From positions 62,001-126,000 of the forward strand of contig CAYWWY010000004.1 in assembly GCA_964462525.1 (NCBI GenBank): a stretch of DNA of 64,000 nucleotides, given 5' to 3'. This document shows, one piece after another, positions 32,471 through 41,465 of the stretch. The translations under genes were made by a program, and so were the position numbers. Origin of the DNA: CAYWWY01 sp964462525 (GTDB lineage Bacteria > Thermotogota > Thermotogae > MWEM01). Under the pieces are notes generated by a model that was not told the origin of the DNA, searched no databases, and was given only the letters and a program-made list of their open reading frames with translations. Numbering within the stretch: the first letter of the stretch is position 1; the number at the start of each line of letters is the position of its first letter.

Positions 32471-34471
32471 GTGGAACAAAATCTTGCGAAACTAATTCAG
32501 GGATTGCCTCAAGGCGCCATCCTTCTGGATGGCGAAGGTCGGTTTGTTGCGATGAATCCCCATGCGAAAAAACTGACAGGGACGCAAGACGGGGGCACTG
32601 CAGCGCAAATGCTTTGCGGGGAAAAAAAGGATTGCCCTTCGCGAGAGGTCGAGATTCAGACACAAAATGGCACCAGAACCATACTGGTTGATCGGATTCA
32701 TATTCCAATGGACCTTGATGAATCTTCTCCAGACCGATGGACAATTTTGTATTTGACTGATTTGACTTCGCTGAAAACCATCCAACACAATCTGCAAGAA
32801 CTGGAAGAACGGTACACTTTAGTGATTCAAGGAGTCAATGATGGCCTTTGGGATTGGGACCTGAAAAAGAACAAAGTCTTTTATTCCTCTCGGTGGAAGT
32901 ATATGCTCGGATATGGCGAAAAGGAGATTCTCCCGGAACCCAACGCATGGATGGACTTGATTCATCCCGACGAACGAAAACAGGTGGGGAAAGAAATCAA
33001 CCAACACCTGAAAGGCAATAGTCCGTATCTGGAATGCGAGTACCGGATTTTGCACAAAGACGGGAGTTATCGCTGGGTGTTGTGCAGAGGGCTCGCAATT
33101 CGTGACAATGAGGGTAGAGCGTATCGGATGGCCGGATCTCTGAGCGACATCACCTCTCGAAAACTGGCAGAGGAGCAGTTGCGGTACAAAGCGTTCTATG
33201 ACCAACTAACTGAACTGCCCAATCGGGTTCTTCTTCAGGAAAAAATCCTCTCTGCCCTTCAACGGAGCAAACGAGTCGAGGAATATCAGTTTGCTGTATT
33301 ATACATGGATCTGGACCGTTTCAAAATCATCAATGACAGCCTGGGCCACAATACAGGGGACCTGCTTCTGAAGCAAATTGCTCGAAGGATGGAAAAGGTG
33401 ATCCGATCCAGTGATACCTTTTCACGCATTGGTGGAGATGAGTTCGTTCTACTCCTTGATCCCACCAAATCTCAACAAGACGCCATTCTTGTTGCCGATC
33501 GGATTCAACGAGAATTCCAAAAACCCTTCCGAGTGGATGGAAAGGAATTGTTCACAACGACCAGCATCGGGATTGTCTTATCCAGTCCCGAGTATCACAA
33601 TCCGGAGGACCTCCTGCGTGATGCGGATAATGCTATGTATCGAGCAAAAGAAAAAGGGCAAGCGCAATGGGAGATCTTTCATACGGAGATGTATTCGTCA
33701 ACTGTAGAACAGTTCCAGACAGAAACCCTATTCAGAAAAGCCGTAGAAAACCATCAGTTTCTTGTGCAGTTCCAACCGATTGTTGATTTGAAAAAAGAAA
33801 CGATTACTGCCGCGGAAGCCCTCGTCCGTTGGGAAAAAAGCGATGGAGAATTGGTTGATACCAAAGCCTTTTTAACCCTTGCCGAAGAAACTGGGTTAAT
33901 CCATGATATTGACCAATGGATGCTGGAGCGAGTGTGCATGTTTCTTGCCTCTTTGCGGCTAAAAAAGATAACGGATCTTCGGATTTGCGCCAATTTATCT
34001 CTTGTTGAGCTGAAAAACCAACATTTAATCCCATGGATCCAACACAACCTACAGAAATACCAATCTCCCGCCTCACTGATTGACTTGGAGTTTAAGGAAA
34101 GCATCCTGTTCTCAGAAGCTCGGGAGGACATGGATGTTTTGCGCCAATTGCACCATTTGGGAATTGGGATTTCCTTGGACGATTATGGAAGCGGAAGCGC
34201 TCAATTCGCTTTTTTGAAAGACTTTCCCCTCCGAAGGATCAAGATCCATCAATCACTCATTCAGGGGCTTGAAGAGAATGGAGGAAGCAGCACAATTGTG
34301 AAGGCCATTATAACAATGGCACACAACCTCGGAAAGGTAGTCGTTGCTGTAGGAGTAGAAACACCCGCGCAATTGGAATTTTTGAAAACGCTTCACTGCG
34401 ATGAAGCGCAAGGATACTATCTCCATAAACCCATGCCCTTCAAAGAGCTATTGAAAATCCTGAAACAATAA
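32471..34471 (+). CDS. PAS-PAS-GGDEF-EAL cyclic-di-GMP protein with altered EAL active site
   Basis: 666 residues from GTG 32471 (GGGGAGG upstream; the open frame into the previous gene is not used). Two PAS-type domains (about 8-115 and 118-240, the second with NDGLWDWDLKKNKVFYSSRW and YRILHKDGSYRWVLCRG), GGDEF (about 245-415) with intact RIGGDEFVLLL (about 321), then EAL (about 420-666) with AAEALVRW, CANLSLVELK, LEFKES and DDYGSGSAQ. In the EAL domain the usual KID motif reads KIH (His593) and the AEGVET motif reads AVGVET (Val627 replacing the conserved Glu). Both are near-invariant in active phosphodiesterases, so the protein is predicted to make c-di-GMP and only bind or weakly hydrolyse it. 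Confidence 0.88.
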   Translation: MEQNLAKLIQGLPQGAILLDGEGRFVAMNPHAKKLTGTQDGGTAAQMLCGEKKDCPSREVEIQTQNGTRTILVDRIHIPMDLDESSPDRWTILYLTDLTSLKTIQHNLQELEERYTLVIQGVNDGLWDWDLKKNKVFYSSRWKYMLGYGEKEILPEPNAWMDLIHPDERKQVGKEINQHLKGNSPYLECEYRILHKDGSYRWVLCRGLAIRDNEGRAYRMAGSLSDITSRKLAEEQLRYKAFYDQLTELPNRVLLQEKILSALQRSKRVEEYQFAVLYMDLDRFKIINDSLGHNTGDLLLKQIARRMEKVIRSSDTFSRIGGDEFVLLLDPTKSQQDAILVADRIQREFQKPFRVDGKELFTTTSIGIVLSSPEYHNPEDLLRDADNAMYRAKEKGQAQWEIFHTEMYSSTVEQFQTETLFRKAVENHQFLVQFQPIVDLKKETITAAEALVRWEKSDGELVDTKAFLTLAEETGLIHDIDQWMLERVCMFLASLRLKKITDLRICANLSLVELKNQHLIPWIQHNLQKYQSPASLIDLEFKESILFSEAREDMDVLRQLHHLGIGISLDDYGSGSAQFAFLKDFPLRRIKIHQSLIQGLEENGGSSTIVKAIITMAHNLGKVVVAVGVETPAQLEFLKTLHCDEAQGYYLHKPMPFKELLKILKQ

Positions 34472-34477
34472 GAAAAT

Positions 34478-34497
34478 CCGATCGATTGATCGGTAGC
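34478..34497 (-). terminator. Weak terminator-like hairpin between convergent genes
   Basis: CCGATC, 4-base loop, GATCGG (34478-34493), followed on the minus strand by ATTTTCTT; probably ends the thioredoxin-like transcript. Confidence 0.4.
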
Positions 34498-34507
34498 AAC
34501 CGCGTGT

Positions 34508-35269
34508 TTATCGGATCAGATACACATGGTGCAATGTTGCCTCTTTTTCTTCCAAAAAGAGGGCCAATTCTTCTATTGACTCGAACCCTTTAAAGAAGTA
34601 ATCAGCAAACGGATCTGCATGGGTATATACCCGGCTCATGACCTGCTCTTTGGTGAATACAGGCAAAGCGCGGTTATGGGCGCGAAGCGTTTGTTCCTGA
34701 AGAGTCGTGATTTCATTTAAAATGCTGCGCAATTCCGGTTTTCCTTCAATCGATGTGTATAGCTCGTAACTCATTCCCCGTGCCGCTTCAGGAGATAAGG
34801 CATATTCCATCATCTTCATGAATTCCTCGGGGCTTAGATATCCGGTATGCGTGTGCACATGCTGAAAGCGAAAGTTGAAAAATGCGTATGAGGGCACAAG
34901 GCGAATTCCAAACTCTCGAAACAGATCCACGTATGTCATCTGTTTGGCCCGGGCAGGAGATACAAATCGAGGTGGGTAAACAACACTTAGTGAGGAATCG
35001 TAACCTGCTTCCACCAGGACGAAATTGTTACGAATTCGGTTTGATGTTTCTTCCTGGGAAAAAACCTCTCGTTTCATTCGTTCGCAGTTGCTGCACCGTG
35101 GTAGAGTAAAAAAAACGATGACTCCTTTTTCCAAAATCTGCGCAGATTCAAACGCGCCATCAACTTTGTTATCCATGACATACTGCGCATAAGGAGCACC
35201 GCTCACCGTTATACCGAGCAATACCGCAAGCGCAACTACCCCCATCTTGAACCATCCCTTGATTTTCAC
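34508..35269 (-). CDS. Secreted thioredoxin-fold protein
   Basis: About 253 residues from GTG 35269 (CAGGAGGTG upstream). The N-terminal KIKGWFKMGVVALAVLLGIT is a signal peptide or anchor. Thioredoxin-like segment GVIVFFTLPRCSNCERMKRE has the redox pair CxxC (CSNC), followed by NNFVLVEAGYDSS, FGIRLVPSYAFFNF (cis-Pro after V) and YLSPEEFMKMMEYAL, as in SoxW-type thioredoxins. The C-terminal ~90 residues are unassigned. It may reduce or form disulfides outside the cytoplasm. Convergent with the GGDEF gene. Confidence 0.75.
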   Translation of the reverse strand: MKIKGWFKMGVVALAVLLGITVSGAPYAQYVMDNKVDGAFESAQILEKGVIVFFTLPRCSNCERMKREVFSQEETSNRIRNNFVLVEAGYDSSLSVVYPPRFVSPARAKQMTYVDLFREFGIRLVPSYAFFNFRFQHVHTHTGYLSPEEFMKMMEYALSPEAARGMSYELYTSIEGKPELRSILNEITTLQEQTLRAHNRALPVFTKEQVMSRVYTHADPFADYFFKGFESIEELALFLEEKEATLHHVYLIR

Positions 35270-35484
35270 CGCCACACCTCCTGAATCGTTTTTCTTGACC
35301 CAACAATCAGATAAACCAAAAGGATTGGGCGAACCCTCCTCCATAGATCCCTATGAATACTTTTGACGAAAAACAGAACGGTTTTATGGACTCCCCTAGA
35401 TCATACCTCAAAAAAACAGCTTATGGACAAACCGCCTTCGGCCGAAGCGATTTCTTACACAATTATGGAAACAAGGCCCCCTCG

Positions 35485-35493
35485 TGGTATAAT
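35485..35493 (+). promoter_or_regulatory. Extended -10 promoter of the korB-korC run
   Basis: TGG-TATAAT at 35485-35493, about 46 bp upstream of the start codon; weak -35. Confidence 0.55.
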
Positions 35494-35539
35494 TCAGAAG
35501 AAAACAATTCGGCGGTACACCGATTTGGAGGGATGGGTT

Positions 35540-36364
35540 GTGTCCAATGAAGTCTATACAAAGCATCTCAGGATTGATCGTTTGCCTCATGTTTGGTGCC
35601 CGGGATGCGGGAACGGAATGGTACTCAAAGCTTCTCTAATCGCAATTGATGAGTTAAAGTTGAATCCAGACAGAATCTCTGTAGTCAGTGGGATTGGTTG
35701 TTCTTCCCGGGCTACAGGGTATATCAACTTCAACACTTTACACACCCTTCATGGTAGAGCCATACCGTTTGCCACCGGAGTCAAATTTGCCCGTCCGGAT
35801 ATGCAGGTGATTGTGATGTCGGGTGATGGCGACCTAGCCGCGATTGGGGGGAATCACTTTATCCATGCGGCCCGAAGGAATATGGACCTTTGCGTTATTG
35901 GATACAACAACAATATTTATGGAATGACCGGAGGACAATCTTCACCAACGACTCCCGAAGGTTCATACGCAACAACAACTCCCTACGGAAATGCCGAACG
36001 AACCTTTGATCTGGCTCAATTGGCCATCTCAGCTGGAGCAACATATGTGGCCCGAGCAACCACTTTTCACTTTCTTTTACTGAAAGACTACATCAAAAAG
36101 GCTTTGGTTTCTCCGGGTTTTTCATTTGTTGAAGCGATTACCCAATGCCCCACCTATTTTGGCCGATATCATAAGATGAATACCGGCGCTGCTATGATGG
36201 AATATTTCAAAGCTTCGTCGGTCAACATCAAAAAAGCAGAGCAAATGAACCCCGATGAGTTAAAAGGCAAAATCATCATCGGTGAACTGCTACAAAAAAA
36301 CATTCCGGGATATATATCCGAATACGAAAAGATCATCCAAAAAGCCATGGCTATGGCAGAATAA
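35540..36364 (+). CDS. korB: 2-oxoacid:ferredoxin oxidoreductase, beta (TPP) subunit
   Basis: About 274 residues from GTG 35540 (TTGGAGGG upstream); the frame is open further up but crosses the promoter. LPHVWCPGCGNGMVLKAS and VSGIGCSSRATGYI carry iron-sulfur-type cysteines. TPP-binding GDGDLAAIGGNHFIHAARRN is followed by YNNNIYGMTGGQSSPTTP, and CPTYFGRYHKM closes it. This matches KorB/OorB. It decarboxylates 2-oxoglutarate or a branched 2-oxoacid with CoA. The partner gamma subunit follows, but the alpha subunit, needed for activity in this family, is not in the window. Confidence 0.9.
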   Translation: MSNEVYTKHLRIDRLPHVWCPGCGNGMVLKASLIAIDELKLNPDRISVVSGIGCSSRATGYINFNTLHTLHGRAIPFATGVKFARPDMQVIVMSGDGDLAAIGGNHFIHAARRNMDLCVIGYNNNIYGMTGGQSSPTTPEGSYATTTPYGNAERTFDLAQLAISAGATYVARATTFHFLLLKDYIKKALVSPGFSFVEAITQCPTYFGRYHKMNTGAAMMEYFKASSVNIKKAEQMNPDELKGKIIIGELLQKNIPGYISEYEKIIQKAMAMAE

Positions 36365-36387
36365 GACATAGGAAGGAGAGACGGCTT

Positions 36388-36996
36388 ATGATCTCGGTCG
36401 AAAGCACGCCATACGCAATCCGAATCGGAGGAATCGGCGGTCAGGGAAATATCAAAATGGGATTGATTCTTGCAAAAGCCCTTACATATGACAAACGCTG
36501 GGTAGTGCAGACACAATCGTATGGAGCTCAGGTGCGCGGAGGCATCGCCTTCAGCGATGTGCTCTTCAGTCAAGAGCCTATTGATTATCCCAAGGCCAAT
36601 CATTTTGATATCCAATATATGATGCACCAGCAGCCCCTAGAAAAGTTCATCTCTCTGCTTCGACCCAACGGGATTCTGATTTGTGATCGTTCCTTCGTTT
36701 CCCATCTTCCGATTACCATCCGCCGGATTACTCGAAAGATCGTATCCATTCCCGTAACAGAAATTGCCACAGAACGATTCAAACTTTCGTTGGTTGCAAA
36801 CGTGCTTGGGTTGGGATTGCTGGTGAAAACTTCCAAAATAGTCTCCATGGAATCCATTCAACGGGCCATTGAGGAGGAAGTTCCTCAGAAGGTTCTTGAT
36901 TTGAACTTAGAAGCTCTTCAATATGGATACTCATTGGTAGAAAAAACCTATTCTCTCAAAGACGAGAAGCGAAGAGCAGCAGCGCGGTTTGAGTAG
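36388..36996 (+). CDS. korC: 2-oxoacid:ferredoxin oxidoreductase, gamma subunit
   Basis: 202 residues. IRIGGIGGQGNIKMGLILAK is the nucleotide-like glycine-rich opening of the gamma subunit. TQSYGAQVRGGIAFSDVLFS and ILICDRSFVSHLP-type core continue, as does VANVLGLGLLVKTSKIVSME (then IEEEVPQKVLDLNLEALQYG). AAGGAGAG precedes ATG 36388. Co-transcribed with the beta subunit and followed after 3 bp by the kinase gene. Confidence 0.9.
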   Translation: MISVESTPYAIRIGGIGGQGNIKMGLILAKALTYDKRWVVQTQSYGAQVRGGIAFSDVLFSQEPIDYPKANHFDIQYMMHQQPLEKFISLLRPNGILICDRSFVSHLPITIRRITRKIVSIPVTEIATERFKLSLVANVLGLGLLVKTSKIVSMESIQRAIEEEVPQKVLDLNLEALQYGYSLVEKTYSLKDEKRRAAARFE

Positions 36997-36999
36997 TCC

Positions 37000-37467
37000 A
37001 TGGCAAACTGGTGGATGGGTATTCGAAGCAGTTTCCGGTTTGCGATAAACGGGATTCTTCAGGCGTTGCGCTCTCAGCCAAATCTTCGGGTTCATTTTTC
37101 TGTCGGTTGTCTTGTGTTAGTTGCTACAATTTTTCTCCCTTTAAGTACTTTTGAAATTTTGTGGATCGTTTTTTCCGTTTTTATCGTGATTGCCTTTGAG
37201 ATGTTGAACTCTCTGGTTGAATACCTTCTTGATCTTTTTTATCCGTATTTTCATGAAAAAGTCCAAAAAGCTAAGGACATCTCCGCCGGGATCGTGCTTG
37301 TCGCATCGATATTTTCTGTCGTCGTCGGTTTAATTATCTTCGGAAAACATGTGTTTCAAACACCGGACGCAATTGGCATCCTGGCCTTCTTGCTCTTTCT
37401 GGTTACCCTCTACTCTGTCTCAAGGAAGGTGATGCGAAGTGAAAAAAATTCGCGTTCTGATTTGTGA
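37000..37467 (+). CDS. Prokaryotic diacylglycerol kinase / undecaprenol kinase
   Basis: 155 residues, integral membrane. SFRFAINGILQALRSQPNLR, the active-site helix FEMLNSLVEYLLDL and the motif VQKAKDISAGIVLVASIFSV match DgkA. In Gram-positives this family phosphorylates undecaprenol, in Gram-negatives diacylglycerol; which applies is undecided. The Lys-rich C-terminal tail (SRKVMRSEKNSRSDL) extends past the family's usual ~120 residues. It overlaps cheB by 29 bp. Confidence 0.88.
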   Translation: MANWWMGIRSSFRFAINGILQALRSQPNLRVHFSVGCLVLVATIFLPLSTFEILWIVFSVFIVIAFEMLNSLVEYLLDLFYPYFHEKVQKAKDISAGIVLVASIFSVVVGLIIFGKHVFQTPDAIGILAFLLFLVTLYSVSRKVMRSEKNSRSDL

Positions 37468-38470
37468 TGATTCTGCTTTCATGCGGATGATCATTAAAGA
37501 CATTTTGGATTCGCAGAATGATATGGAGATGGTTGGCCAAGCAACCAACGGAATGGAAGCAGTTGAGCGATGCCTTCAAATTCTACCGGACATTATTACG
37601 ATGGACGTGGAGATGCCCAAGCTCAACGGATTGGAAGCGTTAAAAGTGATCATGAAAAAGTCCCCTACGCGGATCATCATGGTGAGCAGCTTGACCCAAG
37701 AAGGCGCTGAAATCACCATTGAAGCTTTAGAAAATGGGGCCATAGATTTTGTCCCAAAACCCTCGGGATCGATTTCCACAAATTTTCGCACGATGGCCGG
37801 CGTCATGTTGGAGAAAATCCGCAGCGCAATGACAATCGATCCGCAAAAAGCGGTTGTTCGACCCTCGATTAAAAGACCAATCACCCATCGTCCTTTTGCT
37901 GTTTCCGGAAAGGTTGTAATGATTGCTTCGTCAACAGGGGGGCCAAAATCTCTAGATTTTGTGATCCCGTTGCTTCCCAAAGATTTTCCGGCTCCAGTCG
38001 TGTTGATCCAACATATGCCTGCCGGGTTCACCAAATCCCTCGCTCAGCGGTTGAACCGGATTTCTCAATTGCGTGTGATTGAAGCCAGCGAGGGCGTTGT
38101 TCTTGAAAAGGCAACCGTTTATGTTGCTCCCGGCGATTATCATCTCGGACTGAAAAGTGTGGACAAAAAAGTTCAGTTGTTTTTGGATCAAGGACCCAAA
38201 ATCAATGGAGTGCGCCCTGCCGCGGACTTTTCCTTTGAACAAGGCGTCGAGATCTTTCGAGAAAAAACCATTGGTGTGGTGATGACGGGAATGGGCCGGG
38301 ATGGAACAAAAGGAGCCTTCAAGATAAAACACTTCAAAGGATCGATTATCGCTGAAGCAGAGGAAACCTGTGTGGTTTATGGCATGCCCAAATCCGTAGT
38401 GCAGGAAGGGTATTCTGATTTTATCCTTCCTTCTCATCAGATCGCCCAAAAGCTTGTGGAATTAATATAG
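37439..38470 (+). CDS. cheB: CheB: receiver plus protein-glutamate methylesterase
   Basis: 343 residues. Receiver domain with acidic pocket VLICDDSAFMR and phospho-Asp in TMDVEMPKLNGLEAL, Thr/Ser in MVSSLT, Lys in FVPKPSG. The C-terminal CheB domain has catalytic Ser in ASSTGGPKSLDFVIP, His in LIQHMPAGFTKSLAQRL and Asp in VMTGMGRDGTKGAF. It demethylates/deamidates chemoreceptors; a chemoreceptor gene is 12 kb away at 50470. No CheA, CheW, CheY or CheR is near. GTG start with AAGGTGAT. Confidence 0.95.
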   Translation: MKKIRVLICDDSAFMRMIIKDILDSQNDMEMVGQATNGMEAVERCLQILPDIITMDVEMPKLNGLEALKVIMKKSPTRIIMVSSLTQEGAEITIEALENGAIDFVPKPSGSISTNFRTMAGVMLEKIRSAMTIDPQKAVVRPSIKRPITHRPFAVSGKVVMIASSTGGPKSLDFVIPLLPKDFPAPVVLIQHMPAGFTKSLAQRLNRISQLRVIEASEGVVLEKATVYVAPGDYHLGLKSVDKKVQLFLDQGPKINGVRPAADFSFEQGVEIFREKTIGVVMTGMGRDGTKGAFKIKHFKGSIIAEAEETCVVYGMPKSVVQEGYSDFILPSHQIAQKLVELI

Positions 38471-38484
38471 CCAGGAGGAAAAGC

Positions 38485-39555
38485 ATGAAAGCAATGATCC
38501 TATGTGGAGGACAAGGCACACGATTGCGGCCACTTACGTTCACGACATCCAAACCGCTGATCCCAGTGGCCAATCAGATGATTATCCAATATACCATCGA
38601 ATCAATCAAGAAAACGGGAATCGATGAGATTTGCATTGTAGTGAATCCCTCCAACCAGCAAGAATTCGCTCGGGCCTTGGGGGATGGGGCATTTATGGAT
38701 GTCCATATCGAATATGTCATCCAGAAAGATCCAAAAGGAATTGCCCATGCTGTCTCTTTGGGGAGAGATTTCGTTCGAGATCAACCCTTTTTGCTCTATT
38801 TGGGAGACAACATGATCTTGGAGGACCTCACACCGTTTGTGGAACGCTTCTTGGAATCGGACTACCAAGCCTCTCTCCTCCTGTCTCCGGTACAGGATCC
38901 AAAGAGTTTTGGGATTGCAACGCTTCAGGGGGATCGCATTGTTCAGGTTGTTGAAAAACCGGAAAACCCACCCTCCAATTTGGGGATTATCGGAGTGTAT
39001 CTGTTCCATCCGATGATTTTTGAAGTGATATCTGGGTTAAAACCGTCCTGGCGTGGTGAATATGAAATCACTGATGCGATTGGCGCGCTTCTTGCTCACG
39101 ATTTCAAAGTCCAATCTCACATTCTTCAAGGATGGTGGAAAGATACAGGCAACCCTGACGACCTTTTGGAAGCCAATCGGAAGATTCTGGACATCAAGAA
39201 TACGCGTGAAAAGCGCCTCAATCATTCCTCAAAATCACCTATGATCGGTTTTGTTCAGATGGGAGAAAACTGTCAGATCGATCATTCCGTCGTTCGGGGT
39301 CCCGTTGTTTTGGGTAAGGAGGTTATGATCCGAAATGCGTATATAGGGCCATACACATCGATTGGTGATTATGTCCACATCGAAGGATCGGAAATCGAAA
39401 ATTCCATTTTGCTTTCTCACGTCTCCATCATTGATCTTCCGAAACGGATTGATAACAGCATTGTCGGGCATTATACCAAAATTGGTTCTCAAAAAGGGGT
39501 GCCACAGTCCGTTCGATTGATTACAGGGGATCACACAAAGGTCGAATTCCCGTAA
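38485..39555 (+). CDS. Glucose-1-phosphate thymidylyltransferase-like protein, long form
   Basis: 356 residues. Nucleotidyltransferase signature MILCGGQGTRLRPLTFTTSK and PLIPVANQMIIQYTIESI, YLGDNMILEDL (metal Asp) and VEKPENPPSNLGIIGVYLF. The C-terminal ~110 residues contain left-handed beta-helix hexads (SVVRGPVVLGKEVMIRNAYI, GPYTSIGDYVHIEGSEIENS), as in RmlA-long enzymes. It probably makes dTDP-glucose or another NDP-sugar. AGGAGG precedes ATG. No other rml genes are nearby. Confidence 0.85.
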   Translation: MKAMILCGGQGTRLRPLTFTTSKPLIPVANQMIIQYTIESIKKTGIDEICIVVNPSNQQEFARALGDGAFMDVHIEYVIQKDPKGIAHAVSLGRDFVRDQPFLLYLGDNMILEDLTPFVERFLESDYQASLLLSPVQDPKSFGIATLQGDRIVQVVEKPENPPSNLGIIGVYLFHPMIFEVISGLKPSWRGEYEITDAIGALLAHDFKVQSHILQGWWKDTGNPDDLLEANRKILDIKNTREKRLNHSSKSPMIGFVQMGENCQIDHSVVRGPVVLGKEVMIRNAYIGPYTSIGDYVHIEGSEIENSILLSHVSIIDLPKRIDNSIVGHYTKIGSQKGVPQSVRLITGDHTKVEFP

Positions 39556-39607
39556 TCGTCAGAATCAAGATCGATGAGAATGGAAAACCCAAAAATAGGG
39601 GGTATGT

Positions 39608-40870
39608 ATGAAGAGCACATTATGGATTGTTTGCTTGGTTTTAATCAGTGTGTCTTTGCTGGGCTCATCCGAATATTTGATTGTTTATTCCAGCGGGCTG
39701 AGCTTGAGAGGCGATCATACGATTCTTGAAGAAAACCATGTCACCATGGATGTTCCTTCCACGATTCTCGTTAACTCATTTCTTGGATCCCAACCCTACC
39801 GATCGCTTCAGCTCCATCCGAAATCCTCCTTTCAGCAAAAAAAAGAGTTGGAGCAATGGATTGGAAAACCATTGCTGTGGCGTTTGGATGATGGCAGTAT
39901 CAAAGAATACCACTTACTACACTCCGACCCAGTACTTGTGCAAGGACCGGAAGGGGTTTTTGTGATGCCGAACCCAACCCCGATATTTCCCAAGGTATCG
40001 ATTCCCGATCCAAATGCGCGTCTTGAGATCCATTTCAATCCAATCACTCAAAAGGAGTTCCGCTATTTTTATCTGTTCAATGGGTTGAGCTGGAATGTTT
40101 ACTACAACCTTCTTTTGGAAGATGCAAATCAGGCCTATCTTTCAGGAAATGTGGAACTTTCCAACCGGACGGATATGCATTGGCGCACGGACAACTTGTT
40201 CCTTTTTTCAGGCGAGATCTTTCAAGAGAGCGTCTATTCCAATCAAACCTTTGCTCGAAGCGCCATGATGATGATGGAAGACAGCATGACTCCTGAATCC
40301 CTGCAAGCGGAAGGGTATCGATTGTACCCCATTCGCGGATCATTTGAAATCCGTCCCAATTCCGTGACTTATCAACCATTTATTCAAACCTCCCTCTCTT
40401 ATCGCAAGACGCATGAATATGTCGCAGGATCGACAGAATTCACACCACTCAACCAAATCATCCAGATTGACAAATTGCCTTTGGATCTACCGGCTGGATT
40501 GATACGAACCTACTCGGACAAAGATGATACAACCTTATTTGTGGGCGAATCCCGGATAACCGATAAAAATAAAGGCGATGAATTGGATATTCCCATCGGA
40601 AAAGTCTATGATCTACTAGCCAAACGTGAAATGATTGATTCAGCCCGATTTGGAAAAACATCGATAGAAAGCTACCGCATCACTGTTCGGAATTTTTCTG
40701 AAGAATCCACGCATGCCTTAATCAAAATTCCCGTGTATTCGAACGCGCAAGTCGTCGTGGATCATTACCGATTTACCCGTCCAAGAGCCGATTTGCTAAT
40801 GATTATTTTAGATCCGATCCATCCGCTTCAGACCATAGAAGTGAATTACGAGATCCGTTTTGACCGTTGA
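39608..40870 (+). CDS. Secreted DUF4139-type protein
   Basis: 420 residues. Signal MKSTLWIVCLVLISVSLLG. The body matches the DUF4139 pattern: NGLSWNVYYNLLLEDANQAY (short receiver of an extended beta domain), ELSNRTDMHW, LPAGLIRTYSDKDDTTLFVG followed by ESRI, and IPIGKVYDLLAKRE. DUF4139 proteins are extracytoplasmic and of unknown function. The Met-rich segment ARSAMMMMEDSM lies in the linker between halves. It overlaps the next gene by 11 bp. Confidence 0.78.
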   Translation: MKSTLWIVCLVLISVSLLGSSEYLIVYSSGLSLRGDHTILEENHVTMDVPSTILVNSFLGSQPYRSLQLHPKSSFQQKKELEQWIGKPLLWRLDDGSIKEYHLLHSDPVLVQGPEGVFVMPNPTPIFPKVSIPDPNARLEIHFNPITQKEFRYFYLFNGLSWNVYYNLLLEDANQAYLSGNVELSNRTDMHWRTDNLFLFSGEIFQESVYSNQTFARSAMMMMEDSMTPESLQAEGYRLYPIRGSFEIRPNSVTYQPFIQTSLSYRKTHEYVAGSTEFTPLNQIIQIDKLPLDLPAGLIRTYSDKDDTTLFVGESRITDKNKGDELDIPIGKVYDLLAKREMIDSARFGKTSIESYRITVRNFSEESTHALIKIPVYSNAQVVVDHYRFTRPRADLLMIILDPIHPLQTIEVNYEIRFDR

Positions 40871-41465
40871 TGGTATCCGATCTGAACTGCGAAAGATTTC
40901 GGGCCGGATCAACACAAAGCAAAGAATTCAGCATATCGAACGCACGACCGAGTTCATTCTAAGCCTGTGCTCGCATCATGGAAAGGATCCTGCGCCGGCC
41001 TCGATTGCAAGCGCGGCTCATGATCTGTTCCGCGACCTTTCTAACGATCGACTGCTGGCCTTGGCAAGCGCGTTTGGGACAGAATGCACATCCTATGAAC
41101 GTCAATATCCCATTTTGCTCCACGGAAAAGTGTGCGCATTATGGTTAAGAAAGAGATACAAGCCATGGATTCCCGCTTTTGACAAGGTGTTTGAAGCAGT
41201 ATATTTTCATTCTTCCGGTTTTTCGTTTTCGTCCTATGTCGGCTTGTTTTTGTTTATCGCAGATGCTGCCGAATTATCCCGAACATACAATGAAGTAGAT
41301 GAAGTACGAAGCCGAGCCTTTCAAGATCCAGATCGGGCTTTTTGCTTAGTCATCAAACAGAAAATTCGCTATGCGCTTGCGAAAGATCGCTTTCTTTTGC
41401 CAGAAACCTGTCATGCATGGAATGATCATTGCATACCAAGAAATGAGGAACCCGTCGATGATTGA
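40860..41465 (+). CDS. YqeK-like HD phosphohydrolase (probable Ap4A hydrolase)
   Basis: 201 residues from TTG 40860. RIQHIERTTEFILSLCSHHG is the first metal-ligand helix, AAHDLFRDLSNDRLL the HD pair, and LLHGKVCALWLRKRY, FEAVYFHSSGF and LFLFIADAAELSRTYNEVDE the following motifs. This order matches the YqeK family of symmetrical diadenosine-tetraphosphate hydrolases, here without the usual nadD and rsfS neighbours. It overlaps rlmN by 8 bp. The start lacks an obvious ribosome site, so translational coupling is likely. Confidence 0.75.
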   Translation: MTVDGIRSELRKISGRINTKQRIQHIERTTEFILSLCSHHGKDPAPASIASAAHDLFRDLSNDRLLALASAFGTECTSYERQYPILLHGKVCALWLRKRYKPWIPAFDKVFEAVYFHSSGFSFSSYVGLFLFIADAAELSRTYNEVDEVRSRAFQDPDRAFCLVIKQKIRYALAKDRFLLPETCHAWNDHCIPRNEEPVDD

